Part shown: piece after piece, positions 8,266-17,427 of the stretch
Numbering within the stretch: the first letter of the stretch is position 1
Layout: every line of letters starts with the position of its first letter
Source: Deinococcus frigens DSM 12807
GTDB taxonomy: Bacteria; Deinococcota; Deinococci; Deinococcales; Deinococcaceae
Assembly: GCF_000701425.1 (NCBI RefSeq)
Contig: NZ_JNIW01000009.1
Span: 1-64,000 of the forward strand
Direction: 5' to 3'
Length of the DNA stretch: 64,000 nt
The notes under the pieces: model-generated
The model's database searches: none
Seen by the model: the letters and a program-made list of their open reading frames with translations, nothing else
Told to the model about the DNA's origin: nothing
Program-made: the position numbers and the translations under genes

Positions 8266-9864
8266 ATGACGCGTCAAGACAGCATTGCAGCGGCCAGCGG
8301 GCCGCAACCGTGGGACATTCTGGTGATCGGGGGCGGCGCATCCGGCCTGGGCGCGGCGGTGGAGTCGGCGACGCGCGGCTACCGCACCCTGCTGCTCGAA
8401 AGCCACGACTACGCCAAGGGAACGAGCAGCCGCAGCACCAAGCTGGTCCACGGCGGCGTGCGCTACCTGGCCCAGGGCAACGTGTCCCTGGTGCGCGAGG
8501 CGCTGCACGAGCGCGGCCTGCTCAAGAAGAACGCGCCGCATCTGGTGCGCGATCAGGGCTTCCTGATCGCCGCCTACAAGTGGTGGTCCGCGCCGTTCTA
8601 CGGCATCGGCCTGAAGATGTATGACCTGCTGGCCGGAAAACTGAACTTAAAGGCCAGCCGCTACATTGACAGGGCGCAGGCCCTCAAGAACATCCCCACC
8701 CTCAAGAAGTCCGGCCTGGGCGGCGGCATCCTGTATTTCGACGGCCAGTTCGATGACAGCCGCCTGGCCATCACGCTGCTGCGGACGCTGGAGGACCACG
8801 GCGGCGTGGCCGTCAACCACGCGCCCGTGACCGGCCTGATCCTGGAGGGCGGCAGGGTGGTGGGCGCAAGCTGGCGCGACGAGGAAACGGGCCGGACGCA
8901 CCAGGCCCGCGCCGAGGCTGTCATCAATGCCACCGGCGTTTTCGTGGACGATCTGCGCCGCATGGAAGACCCGCAGGTCAGGCCCATGCTCTCGCCCAGC
9001 CAGGGCGTGCATGTGGTGGTGGACCGCCGCTTCCTGCCCGGCGAGAGTGCGCTGATGGTCCCCCGCACCGACGATGGCCGCGTGCTGTTCGCCGTGCCGT
9101 GGCATGACCATGTGGTGATCGGCACGACGGATACGCCCGTCCCCGACGTGTCCTGGGAACCGCGCGCTCTGCCCGAAGAGGTGGACTTCATTCTGGGGAC
9201 GGCGGCGCAGTATCTGGACCCGGCTCCCACCCGTGCCGACGTGCGGAGCGTCTATGCGGGCCTGCGCCCGCTGGTCAGGGCCGCCGAGGGCACCGACACC
9301 AAGGCCCTGTCGCGCGATCACGTCATCCGCATCTCGGAGGGCGGGCTGATCACCCTGACCGGCGGCAAGTGGACCACCTACCGCCGCATGGGCGCGGACA
9401 CCATCAACCGCGCCGCCGAACTGGCCGGGCTGCCTGCGCGCATGAGCCTGACCGAGGGGCTGAAACTGCACGGGGCCACCGCCGAACACCTGCTCGAACC
9501 CTGGAAGGTCTACGGCACCGATGCCGAGCGCATCCAGGCGTTGCCCGGCGCGACTACCAGGCTGCACCCCGACTTGCCCTATATGGAGGCCGAGGTGCGC
9601 TGGGCCGTTCAGAACGAACAGGCCCGCACCGTGGAGGACGTGCTGGCCCGCCGCACCCGCGCCATCTTGCTGAACGCCCGCGCCAGTGCCGACGCTGCGC
9701 CGCGCGTGGCCGCCATCATGGCCGGGGAACTGGGCCAGGACAGGGCGTGGCAGACCGCGCAGGTAAAGGCGTACCGGGAACTGGCGGCGGGGTACATGCT
9801 GCCGGGGGGCGTCCTTGCGGCAGAGGCAACGGGCCGGGAGACGATGGCAACCCGCCCGGCCTGA
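8266..9864 (+). CDS. glpD: Aerobic glycerol-3-phosphate dehydrogenase
   Basis: A 532-residue FAD-dependent enzyme that oxidises sn-glycerol-3-phosphate to dihydroxyacetone phosphate at the membrane, passing electrons to the quinone pool. The dinucleotide-binding motif GGGASGLGAA is near residues 22-31. Family signatures SSRSTKLVHGGVRYL and, further on, TGGKWTTYRRM are present. An AGGAAG ribosome-binding site precedes the ATG. The upstream tandem GAAC-N4-GTTC palindromes suggest glycerol-responsive repression. The glycerol kinase gene lies about 40 kb away rather than in an operon with it. Confidence 0.96.
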   Translation: MTRQDSIAAASGPQPWDILVIGGGASGLGAAVESATRGYRTLLLESHDYAKGTSSRSTKLVHGGVRYLAQGNVSLVREALHERGLLKKNAPHLVRDQGFLIAAYKWWSAPFYGIGLKMYDLLAGKLNLKASRYIDRAQALKNIPTLKKSGLGGGILYFDGQFDDSRLAITLLRTLEDHGGVAVNHAPVTGLILEGGRVVGASWRDEETGRTHQARAEAVINATGVFVDDLRRMEDPQVRPMLSPSQGVHVVVDRRFLPGESALMVPRTDDGRVLFAVPWHDHVVIGTTDTPVPDVSWEPRALPEEVDFILGTAAQYLDPAPTRADVRSVYAGLRPLVRAAEGTDTKALSRDHVIRISEGGLITLTGGKWTTYRRMGADTINRAAELAGLPARMSLTEGLKLHGATAEHLLEPWKVYGTDAERIQALPGATTRLHPDLPYMEAEVRWAVQNEQARTVEDVLARRTRAILLNARASADAAPRVAAIMAGELGQDRAWQTAQVKAYRELAAGYMLPGGVLAAEATGRETMATRPA

Positions 9865-10022
9865 GCCAGATATGCACATTCAGATAGAGCCGGTGGGCAG
9901 ATAGGGCCGTTGGGGACGTGAACTTCGGGGGGCTGCTTGGCTCCCCTGCGGTTTTGTAGACGGTTCTGAATCCCGGTCCTCCCCCACGGGCTAAACTGAC
10001 CTCCACCCCAGGAGGTCCCCCC

Positions 10023-11303
10023 GTGTTTCAACCCCAGTTTGAAGCCCTGCCCCGCCCCGAACTGCGCGCCCTGCAACTCCAGCGCTTTCAGGACATGGTG
10101 GCGCGGCAGTATGAGCACGTCCCTGCCTACCGCGAAAAGTTTGACGCGGCGGGCGTGGGGCCGGAAGACCTGAGAACGCTGGACGATCTGACGCGTTTTC
10201 CCTTTACCCGCAAGGTGGACCTGCGCGACAACTACCCGCTGGGCCTGTGCGCCGTGCCGCGTGACACCCTGCGCCGCCTGCATGCCAGCAGCGGCACCGG
10301 GGGCAAGCCGACGGTGGTGGGCTACGACGAGCGCGACCTGGAGATCTTCGCCGAGGTGGTGGCCCGCAGCCTGTACGCCGCCGGAGCGCGGCCCGGCATG
10401 GTCTTCCACAATGCCTACGGCTACGGCCTGTTCACCGGCGGGCTGGGTCTGGACGGCGGCGCGCGGCGGCTGGCCCTGTGTACCGTGCCCGTCTCGGGCG
10501 GCGGCACCGAGCGGCAGGTGGGGCTGATCCAGGACCTCGCGCCCCAGGTGATCGCCTGCACCCCCAGCTACGCCCTGGTGCTGGCCGAGGCGCTGGAACG
10601 GCAGGGGCTGGGGCCGGGGGACCACTCGCTGGAATACGCCGTGCTGGGCGCAGAACCGTGGGCCGAGAAGACCCGCGCCGAGGTCCAGAAGCGCCTGGGT
10701 GTGACCGCCACCAACATCTACGGCCTGTCTGAGATCATCGGCCCCGGCGTCAGTAACGAGGACGCCGCCGAGCAAAGCGGCAGTTACATCTGGGAAGACC
10801 ACTTTTATCCCGAGATCGTGGACCCCGACACCGGAGAGGCGGTCCCGGACGGCCAGTGGGGCGTGCTGGTGCTGAGCAGCATCAGCCGCAGCGCGCTGCC
10901 GATTCTGCGCTACTGGACGGGGGACATCACCCGCCTGCTGCCCGGCGAGAACACCACCGGGCGCAGCATGCGGCGCATGGACATCATCCGGGGGCGCAGC
11001 GACGACCTGATCATCCTGCGCGGCGTCAACGTATACCCTACCCAACTGGAAGCCGTGCTGGTCAGCCTGGGCCAGGTCAGCCCGCATTACCACGTCACCC
11101 TGAGCCGCACGGGGGCGATGGACGACCTGACCTTGCAGGTGGAGGCCGACAGCGAGGCCGTGACCCTGCGCGATGAGATCGTGCGGCTGATCAAGACCCA
11201 GGTGGGCGTGACCGTGCGCTGCGAGCTGTGCGTGCCCGGCAGCCTGGCCCGCAGCGAGGGCGGCAAGCTGCGGCGCGTGACGGACCTGCGCGGCGAGAGG
11301 TAG
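10023..11303 (+). CDS. paaK: Phenylacetate-CoA ligase family protein
   Basis: A 426-residue adenylate-forming enzyme of the PaaK branch, which activates phenylacetate or a related aryl acid to its CoA thioester with ATP. Signatures are the phosphate loop SSGTGGKP near residues 90-97, NAYGYGLFTGG, YGLSEIIGPG and the C-terminal RGRSDDLIILRGVNVYP. The GTG start at 10023 follows AGGAGG closely. No other phenylacetate-catabolic genes are nearby, so the acid activated may differ. The GNAT gene starts 8 bp downstream, implying cotranscription. Confidence 0.9.
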   Translation: MFQPQFEALPRPELRALQLQRFQDMVARQYEHVPAYREKFDAAGVGPEDLRTLDDLTRFPFTRKVDLRDNYPLGLCAVPRDTLRRLHASSGTGGKPTVVGYDERDLEIFAEVVARSLYAAGARPGMVFHNAYGYGLFTGGLGLDGGARRLALCTVPVSGGGTERQVGLIQDLAPQVIACTPSYALVLAEALERQGLGPGDHSLEYAVLGAEPWAEKTRAEVQKRLGVTATNIYGLSEIIGPGVSNEDAAEQSGSYIWEDHFYPEIVDPDTGEAVPDGQWGVLVLSSISRSALPILRYWTGDITRLLPGENTTGRSMRRMDIIRGRSDDLIILRGVNVYPTQLEAVLVSLGQVSPHYHVTLSRTGAMDDLTLQVEADSEAVTLRDEIVRLIKTQVGVTVRCELCVPGSLARSEGGKLRRVTDLRGER

Positions 11304-11310
11304 AACCGCC

Positions 11311-11997
11311 TTGATCCGCCCGCTGATCCGCCCCATGCGGCCCCCCGACGAGGTGCGGCTGGGGCAGATCGCGTACCAGACCGGATTTTTTGGCGACAGC
11401 GCCGAGCGGTATTTCCCGGACCCCCAGCTTTTCGCGGACCTGTGGGTGCGCGCCTACTTCCGGCTGCCGGCTGCGGTGGGCTTTGTGGCGCAGGTGGACG
11501 GAGAGGTGACCGGCTACATCGTCGGCTCGGTGAATGAGGCCGCGTATCGGCGGGCAGTGGCGCGGGTGGTGGCGGACACGGTGCTGCCCGGCCTGCTGAC
11601 CCGGCGCTACACCCGGCCACTCGCCGCCGTTCCCTACCTGCTGCGAACGCTGCGCTCTCCCTCGCTGCACGCCTCCGAAACCGAGTTTCCGGCCCACCTT
11701 CACCTGAATTTACTGCCACGGGCGCGGGGGCTGGGGCTGGGGCGCGGGCTGCTTCAAACCTACCTGGCGCAGTTGCGAGAGCTGAATATTCCCGGCGTGC
11801 AACTCTCTACCACAGACGAGAACGGGGCGGCGCTGGGCCTGTACAGGCAAGCGGGCTTTACCGTCGCGGTATCGCAGAAGTCCGGGTTGTGGACGCCGTG
11901 GCTGGGCCACGCGGCGTGGCAGATGTGCCTGACCTGTGGCCTGAAGGACCGCCCTGGTTGCCAGTACCCAGGAGTTGCACTTGGTATGGCGGAATGA
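11311..11997 (+). CDS. GNAT-family N-acetyltransferase
   Basis: A 228-residue acetyltransferase. The acetyl-CoA-binding motif A is HLNLLPRARGLGLGRGLL near residues 131-148, and a later GAALGLYRQAGF segment matches motif B. The start is a TTG 8 bp after paaK, and an internal ATG at 11335 is possible. The last 20 or so residues run into repeat-like DNA (from about 11940) and may not belong to the ancestral protein. The substrate is unknown. Confidence 0.8.
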   Translation: MIRPLIRPMRPPDEVRLGQIAYQTGFFGDSAERYFPDPQLFADLWVRAYFRLPAAVGFVAQVDGEVTGYIVGSVNEAAYRRAVARVVADTVLPGLLTRRYTRPLAAVPYLLRTLRSPSLHASETEFPAHLHLNLLPRARGLGLGRGLLQTYLAQLRELNIPGVQLSTTDENGAALGLYRQAGFTVAVSQKSGLWTPWLGHAAWQMCLTCGLKDRPGCQYPGVALGMAE

Positions 11998-12091
11998 ATA
12001 GCCGTACTGGTGCGGGAAGTCAGCGTTTTTCGAGAACAGGTGGAGAAGTCGGTTGAGATGCAGATGGGTCAGCACGATTCACGGAGTGGTG

Positions 12092-12200
12092 GAGGCGCTG
12101 CACTGGACAGAACAGCGAGCAGGAGAGCAAGCGGTTCCGGGTATGGAGTGGATGAACCGGCGCACTTCCGGGTGATGCACGAAACAAACGGAACCCGGAC
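12092..12200 (+). repeat. Dispersed repeat, copy B
   Basis: Matches the reverse complement of 328-440 (copy A), sharing CTGGACAGAACAGCG, GTTCCGGG, TGGAGTGGATGA, GCGCACTTCCGG and GATGCACGAAACAAAC. The two copies are in opposite orientation about 11.7 kb apart. It occupies the gap between the GNAT gene and the NmrA-like pseudogene, overlapping no credible gene. Confidence 0.75.
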
Positions 12201-12223
12201 GAACCGGTGTCAACAGTCTCACT

Positions 12224-13078
12224 TCACGGCAAATTCTGTGCCATCAGCTCGCGCATGGTCATCGGCGCACGTTCCAGCAGCCCCTCCAATGTCGGGTCGG
12301 CGGGAGCGAATTCACCCGCCCGGCTGGCGAGATACATGCCCAGCATGAATTTGGCTGCGCCCGCCGGAACGCCCAGTTTTGCGGCCAACTCGTCGTCGGG
12401 GAAGGTCTCGTGCCGGATGGAACGGCCCAGCACCTCTGAGGCGATGGCAGCCAGGTCACCAAAGTCAAGCGCTTGCGGTCCGGTCAGCGGCGGTGTGGGG
12501 CCATCGTACTGGCCCTCGCTGGCAAGAATGATGGCCGCCGCCTCACCCAGATCGGCGTGCGCTGCCCAAGCAATTTTACCGTCAACGGGCGTTGGCATCA
12601 CTCCTGTTTTGAACGCCTTTTCCATCATGTCCAGGGCGCTGGAGGCGTAAAAGCCGTTGCGCAGCGCTGTCCAGGCCAGGCCGGACTCGGCGAGCATCTT
12701 CTCGGTGGCAGCGTGGTCCAGGGCTGGCCCAAATGCCGAAGTCGGGCTGGCGGCCATCTGACTGGTGTACACGATGCGCCCCGCGCCCACCGTGCGGGCC
12801 GCGTCGATGACCGCCGCGTGCTGCGCCAGTGGATCGCCGCCGTGCGCCCGTGCATTGGAGGACACCAGCAGAATCTGCGTAGCACCCTCAAACGCGTGTG
12901 AGAGACTGGCCGGATCGCTGAAATCGCCCTGACGAACGCGAACGCCGAGGGCCGCCAGATCGTCGGCCTTCTGCGGGTCACGTACGCTGACGCCGACCTG
13001 ATCGGCAGAGACACGGGTCACGAGTTACTCGACGACGATGCGGCCCAACTGTCCAGTGGCTCTGGTCACGATGATCAT
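12224..13078 (-). pseudogene. NmrA/QorB-like NAD(P)-binding oxidoreductase with a nonsense mutation
   Basis: Read from the ATG at 13078, the gene would encode 284 residues beginning MIIVTRATGQLGRIVVE, but codon 18 is TAA (13025-13027). The same frame then continues without interruption as a normal NmrA/quinone-reductase-2-like protein (QVGVSVRDPQKADDL, ILLVSSNARAHGGDP, ALRNGFYASSALDMM). The Rossmann motif TGATGQLG is also altered to TRATGQLG. Both lesions are single-base changes of the likely ancestral sequence. A GTG at 13021 could restart a protein of 265 residues, but it would lack the nucleotide-binding loop. The divergent TetR gene is the likely former regulator. Confidence 0.82.
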
Positions 13079-13153
13079 GGGTTGCTCCCTTTAAATGAAT
13101 CGAACTCAACGCTTTGCGGTGAGCTGGCGGGGCCAGCGTTCACTGCCCCGTCT

Positions 13154-13165
13154 TCTGTTAACAGA
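13154..13165. promoter_or_regulatory. Candidate TetR operator (palindrome)
   Basis: TCTGTTAACAGA is a perfect 12-bp palindrome in the 153-bp divergent spacer between the NmrA-like pseudogene and the TetR gene. A related TAACACT follows it. Confidence 0.4.
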
Positions 13166-13202
13166 GCTAACACTACATTGTTTCCAACGATTTAGCAGTC
13201 GC

Positions 13203-13222
13203 GATAACATTCGGGCGTTATC
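13203..13222. promoter_or_regulatory. Inverted repeat next to the TetR start
   Basis: GATAAC and GTTATC are separated by 8 bp, ending 9 bp before the TetR ATG. The right arm overlaps a TATCAT -10-like box, so binding there would block the TetR promoter. Confidence 0.4.
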
Positions 13223-13231
13223 ATCACTACC

Positions 13232-13963
13232 ATGACTGGGAAAAGCGTTGAGGTGCGTGAGCGCATCGTGCGGGCCACCGCCGAGCTGCTGGGCCAGGGC
13301 GGGCGCGAGGCGGCTTCTACCCGCTCGGTCAGCGCCGCCGCTGGAGTCCAGGCTCCTACCATTTACCGGCACTTCGGCGATATGCAGGGGCTGTTCAGTG
13401 CGGTGGCCCGCGAAACCTTCGCGGCGTACATCCAGCAGAAGGCCACCCATGAAACGTCGGCTGATCCCCTGGAGGACTTGCGGCGCGGCTGGGATAATCA
13501 TGTGGCGTTCGGGCTGACCAATCCGGCGGTGTATGGCTTGATGTACAGCGGCGGGGCCGATCCTTCTGCGTTGCGGGACGGCCAGGCGATCTTGCAGCGG
13601 CTGGTGAGCCGTGTGGCCCAGGCGGGGCGGCTGCGGGTGGGCGTCTTCCAGGCCGCTGCCATGATCGCTGCCGCCGGGGAAGGGGTCACGCTGTCGCTGA
13701 TCCGCACCCCACCGCAGGAACGGGACCTGCATCTCTCCATAGCTGTGCGTGAGGCGGTGCTGGGCGCGGTCATCACCTCTCAGGACCAGGACAGCGCTTG
13801 CCAGGACCAGGCTGAGACCGCGCGGGTGGCCGTCCGCGCCGTCGCTCTTCACGCCGTGCTTGACGGGACCTCGACTACCCTCTCAGTGGCCGAACGACAG
13901 TTGATGGGCGAGTGGCTGGAGCGGCTGACGAAAATTGAGCCGACGCCGCCTGCTGAATCCTGA
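13232..13963 (+). CDS. TetR-family transcriptional regulator
   Basis: A 243-residue regulator. The N-terminal helix-turn-helix covers about residues 8-55 (STRSVSAAAGVQAPTIYRHF is the recognition region), with a C-terminal ligand domain and a polar tail. It is divergent from the NmrA-like pseudogene, the usual arrangement for a repressor and its target. No ribosome-binding site precedes the ATG. A TATCAT box 7 nt upstream suggests a leaderless message. Confidence 0.9.
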   Translation: MTGKSVEVRERIVRATAELLGQGGREAASTRSVSAAAGVQAPTIYRHFGDMQGLFSAVARETFAAYIQQKATHETSADPLEDLRRGWDNHVAFGLTNPAVYGLMYSGGADPSALRDGQAILQRLVSRVAQAGRLRVGVFQAAAMIAAAGEGVTLSLIRTPPQERDLHLSIAVREAVLGAVITSQDQDSACQDQAETARVAVRAVALHAVLDGTSTTLSVAERQLMGEWLERLTKIEPTPPAES

Positions 13964-14275
13964 ATCTGCCCCTCACAGAACTCCGGCTGGTGGCAGGGAG
14001 ACCAGGACCTCCTCTCAGCAACGATCAACGGAGAGCGCCTGGCGGGCTGGTTGACTGGAACACCGAGGAAAACGAAGCGCGTCTCTAGACTTACCGCTCT
14101 GGCCGGATAGTTGCGACTTCGCCACCTGCATCTCCCGATAGAGAGGCGAAACTTTGAATTCGCCACCGGTCTCAATCTGTATCACAACCCCGCTGCCCAA
14201 AACCCGCAAGGAAAAAGGGAACGGGCTGCCTCCATTGCTGGAGACAGCCCGCCCTGCCGTGCGCTAGCAGATGGT
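13964..14275. other. Intergenic region between TetR and HU genes
   Basis: 312 bp between two convergent genes. It contains the HU terminator at its right end and an inverted repeat TTCGCC...GGCGAA spanning about 14118-14149, followed by another TTCGCCACC near 14159. No credible gene. Confidence 0.45.
14211..14250 (-). terminator. Intrinsic terminator of the HU gene
   Basis: A 12-bp stem GGGCTGCCTCCA/TGGAGACAGCCC with one mismatch and a TTGC loop. On the minus strand it is followed by a T-rich tract (TTCCCTTTTTCC). It stands 26 bp beyond the HU stop codon. Confidence 0.7.
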
Positions 14276-14635
14276 TTAGAGGGTCCCCTTGAGGGTGCTG
14301 GCAACCTTAAAGGCTACCTTCTTGCCCGCCGGAATCTGAATCTTCTCGCTGGTGCCGGGGCGCACGCCGGTGCGGGCGGCGGTGTCCTTGACGCTCAGGG
14401 TGCCCAGACCGGGCAGGCCGACGCTCTGGCCGCCCTTGATCGAGCTGACCACGGCGTCCAGCATGGCGCTGACCGCTTCCTCGCTCTGCTTCTTGGTCAG
14501 GCCGGTCTTATCGGCGACCATTTCCACCAACTGGGTCTTGGCGACCTTGTTGCTGGCGACGGAGGCAGCCTTGCTGGCGGGAGCAGCTTTGGCGGCAGGC
14601 TTCTTGGCGGCAGGCTTGGCAGTCTTTTTAGTCAT
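14276..14635 (-). CDS. hup: HU-family nucleoid protein with Lys/Ala-rich N-terminal extension
   Basis: A 119-residue histone-like protein. Residues 1-33 form a Lys/Ala/Pro-rich tail ([15 protein letters not shown]), a feature of deinococcal HU. The conserved HU fold follows, with the DNA-binding arm around [18 protein letters not shown] chose the ATG at 14635 over 14647 because MTKKTAKP is the usual beginning. It binds and compacts DNA and is abundant in the Deinococcus nucleoid. A clear terminator follows the gene. Confidence 0.93.
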   Translation of the reverse strand: MTKKTAKPAAKKPAAKAAPASKAASVASNKVAKTQLVEMVADKTGLTKKQSEEAVSAMLDAVVSSIKGGQSVGLPGLGTLSVKDTAARTGVRPGTSEKIQIPAGKKVAFKVASTLKGTL

Positions 14636-14928
14636 GGTGAGCAGCATGACATATCAGATCGCGCTTGGGAAGGGGGGGGCAACGGGTTAAGGCCCGCCAG
14701 CACGCTCTTACTGCCATTCCATTGGGGATTTTAGTGTCTGACACGGTCTTTTTCTGATGTGCTGCTAGAGGCCGTTGTACACGTCAAAAGCCCATTCATT
14801 AAGATCGTTGGGGGTGTGGTGCACGTAAAAAGCGCTGCCTGCGGCCCCAGGCGCTACACTCTGGGCACCAAAAATTCACTGTTTTGCCGCGCCATCACGG
14901 AGTGCGGCGGACCCAGGAGACCCCTTTC

Positions 14929-16641
14929 ATGACCCAGCCAACCCCGCCCGCTGACCAGTCCATATCGAGCCAGTCCACATCAATCCAGTCCACGCCCGCC
15001 GCCAGCCAGGGCGGGTACTGGCCGCCCTTTAAACCCCGCACGCTGACTCTGCCGCAGACCGGCATCATGCACAACCTGCGCGTCAGTGCCGAGCGCTATC
15101 CCGGCAAGGTGGCGCTGTGGCATTACGGGCACGCGGTGACCTACGGCGAGCTGCATGACCAGGCCACGCGGCTGGCCGGGCACCTGGCCCAGCGGGGCGT
15201 GGGCAAAGGGGACCGGGTGGCGGTCTGGATGCAGAACAGCCCCGCGTGGGTGGTCAGCGCCTTTGCCGCGTGGCATCTGGGCGCGGTGGTGGTGCCGCTG
15301 GCCCCCATGCTCCAGGCGCGTGAATTCGGCTTTTTCCTGCAAGACGCCGGAATCAAAGTGGGAATCGTGGGCGCGGAGCTGTACGAAAAGGCCAAGCAGG
15401 CCGGGCTGCAACACGCGGTGGTGGCCAACGTCATGCGCGGCACCGACGCGGCGGCAGCCGGAGTGCCGCTGCCCGACGGCCTGGACGTGGAAGCCACACT
15501 CCAGGGCGGCGACATCACGCTGGAAGATGCCCTGAAGGCGGACCCCGCCCCCGCCGCGCAGGTGGGCGCGGACGACCTGTGCGTGATGCCCTACACCAGC
15601 GGCACCACCGGGCTGCCCAAGGGCTGCATGCACACCCACCACAGCGTGCAGGCCAACGTGTTCGGCGCGGGCGTGTGGGTGGAAGGCACCATCGAGGACA
15701 TCTTCCTGGCCGCGCTGCCGTACTTCCACGTCACCGGCTTTATCAACAGCCTGCTCACCGGCCTGACCAATGGTGGCCAGATCGTGATCATGTCGCGCTG
15801 GGACCGGGACGCCGCCCGCACCCTGATCGCGGGGCATGGCGTGACCATCTGGACCAACACACCCACCATGGTGATCGACATGATGGCCTCGCCGGGCTTC
15901 GATCCGGCGGATTTAAAAACCCTGCGCAGCGTCACCGGGGGCGGGGCCAGCCTGCCCGCCGCCGTGGGTCAGAAACTGCTGGACCTGACCGGCATCCTGT
16001 TTCTGGAGGGCTACGGCCTGTCCGAGACGATGGCGCAGACCCACAGCAACCCCAAGGGCCGCCAGAAGCTGCAATGTCTGGGCGTGCCGCTGTTCAACGT
16101 CGATTCGCGCATCATCGATCTGGACACCCACCAGGAGCTGCCCGCAGGCCAGATCGGCGAGATCGTCATGCGCGGCCCGCAGGTCATGCAGGGCTACTGG
16201 AACCGCCCCGAGGCCACTGCCGAGGCGTTCATGGAGATTGACGGCCAGCAGTTTTTTCGCAGCGGAGACCTGGGGTACGTGGACGAGGAGGGGTATTTCT
16301 TCTTCACGGACCGCCTCAAGCGCATGGTCAACGTGTCGGGCATGAAGGTCTGGCCCGCCGCGGTGGAAAACAAGCTGCACGCCCACCCCGCCGTGCAGGA
16401 AGCCTGCGTGATCAGCGTGCCCGACGAGCGCAGCGGCGAGCGCGCCCGCGCTCTGATCGTGCTGAAGCCTGGAGCAACGGCCACGGGCGAGGACATCGAG
16501 AAATGGGCGCGCGAGCAAATGGCCAGCTACAAGGTGCCGCGCGACTATCAGTTCATGGACAGCCTGCCGCGCGGCCCCACCGGCAAGGTGGCCTGGCGGC
16601 CCTTGCAGGAGGAGGCGCGAGCGGCGATGGCCGGAAGCTGA
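14929..16641 (+). CDS. Long-chain acyl-CoA synthetase-like AMP-dependent ligase
   Basis: A 570-residue member of the ANL superfamily that forms acyl-CoA from a fatty or other carboxylic acid, ATP and CoA. The phosphate loop YTSGTTGLPKGC is near residue 222. YGLSETM, the hinge SGDLGYVDEEGYFFFTDRLKR and the C-terminal lysine motif GPTGKVAWRP are all present. The ATG at 14929 follows AGGAGA, and an upstream TTG at 14884 is less likely. The Gln/Ser/Thr-rich first 30 residues are probably disordered. It has no obvious operon partner. Confidence 0.9.
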   Translation: MTQPTPPADQSISSQSTSIQSTPAASQGGYWPPFKPRTLTLPQTGIMHNLRVSAERYPGKVALWHYGHAVTYGELHDQATRLAGHLAQRGVGKGDRVAVWMQNSPAWVVSAFAAWHLGAVVVPLAPMLQAREFGFFLQDAGIKVGIVGAELYEKAKQAGLQHAVVANVMRGTDAAAAGVPLPDGLDVEATLQGGDITLEDALKADPAPAAQVGADDLCVMPYTSGTTGLPKGCMHTHHSVQANVFGAGVWVEGTIEDIFLAALPYFHVTGFINSLLTGLTNGGQIVIMSRWDRDAARTLIAGHGVTIWTNTPTMVIDMMASPGFDPADLKTLRSVTGGGASLPAAVGQKLLDLTGILFLEGYGLSETMAQTHSNPKGRQKLQCLGVPLFNVDSRIIDLDTHQELPAGQIGEIVMRGPQVMQGYWNRPEATAEAFMEIDGQQFFRSGDLGYVDEEGYFFFTDRLKRMVNVSGMKVWPAAVENKLHAHPAVQEACVISVPDERSGERARALIVLKPGATATGEDIEKWAREQMASYKVPRDYQFMDSLPRGPTGKVAWRPLQEEARAAMAGS

Positions 16642-16779
16642 GCGGGCCGGAGGGTTGGGACTTGGGGAATTGGACCCAGCGTCCCGGTTTTCTGTTTGGA
16701 TGGTCTGGCTCAAGATTGACCGTTCCGAGCGCAGCCCATCACACAGCGGACGCCGCGCCGTTCACCCAGACTGCCCCCT

Positions 16780-17424
16780 ATGGACCGTCAACCAGAGCTG
16801 CCCGCCGCCGCCTTTCGCCGCGCCGACGAGACGCCGGACGAGCAGTTTTACCGCCAGCCGCGTTTCGTCACCCACATTGACGCCGGGGCCATCGCGGCGG
16901 TCACCGGCCTGTACCGCGAGCATTTCCCGGCGGGCGGGCGCGTCCTCGATCTGATGTCCAGTTGGGTCAGCCACCTGCCGCCCGAGGTCCAGTACAGCGA
17001 GGTGATGGGTTTGGGCCTCAACCGCGCCGAACTGGAGCGCAACCCGCGCCTGACCTCGTTGGTGGTGCAGAACCTGAACGCCACGCCAGAGTTGCCCTTC
17101 GCGGACCGTAGCTACGACGCGGCGGGTATCACCGTCTCTATCGACTACCTGACCGATCCGGTGGCCGTACTGCGTGATCTGGGGCGGGTGCTGGTGCCGG
17201 GCGGCCCGGTGGTGATCAGTTTTTCCAACCGCTGCTTTCCCACCAAGGTGGTCGCTGTCTGGCACACGCTGGACGATGCGGGTCACCGGCAACTGGTCCA
17301 GCAGTATCTGGAGGCGGCGGGCAACTGGACCGACATCGTTGCCCTGGACCGCAGCCCCCGCTCAGCGCGGGGCCAGTTGACGGGCGATCCGCTCTATGCC
17401 GTGGTGGGCCGGGCGAGGGGTTGA
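16780..17424 (+). CDS. Class I SAM-dependent methyltransferase
   Basis: A 214-residue protein with a methyltransferase core. The motif I region is GGRVLDLMSSWVSHLP (about residues 48-63), with MGLGLNRAEL as the adenosine-contact region. A later VLVPGGPVVISFSN resembles the post-motif strand of small-molecule methyltransferases. The glycine-rich loop is poorer than usual. The substrate is unknown. The gene stands alone, convergent with the Ohr-like gene 3 bp away. Confidence 0.75.
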   Translation: MDRQPELPAAAFRRADETPDEQFYRQPRFVTHIDAGAIAAVTGLYREHFPAGGRVLDLMSSWVSHLPPEVQYSEVMGLGLNRAELERNPRLTSLVVQNLNATPELPFADRSYDAAGITVSIDYLTDPVAVLRDLGRVLVPGGPVVISFSNRCFPTKVVAVWHTLDDAGHRQLVQQYLEAAGNWTDIVALDRSPRSARGQLTGDPLYAVVGRARG

Positions 17425-17427
17425 GCT

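Noticed and set aside
9609..11336. Minus-strand open frame of 575 codons
   Set aside because: Antisense to glpD's end and paaK. No domain, and His/Gln/Gly-rich.
11710..12075. 121-codon minus-strand frame
   Set aside because: Mostly antisense to the GNAT gene. The remainder (about 11998-12075) shows no family similarity.
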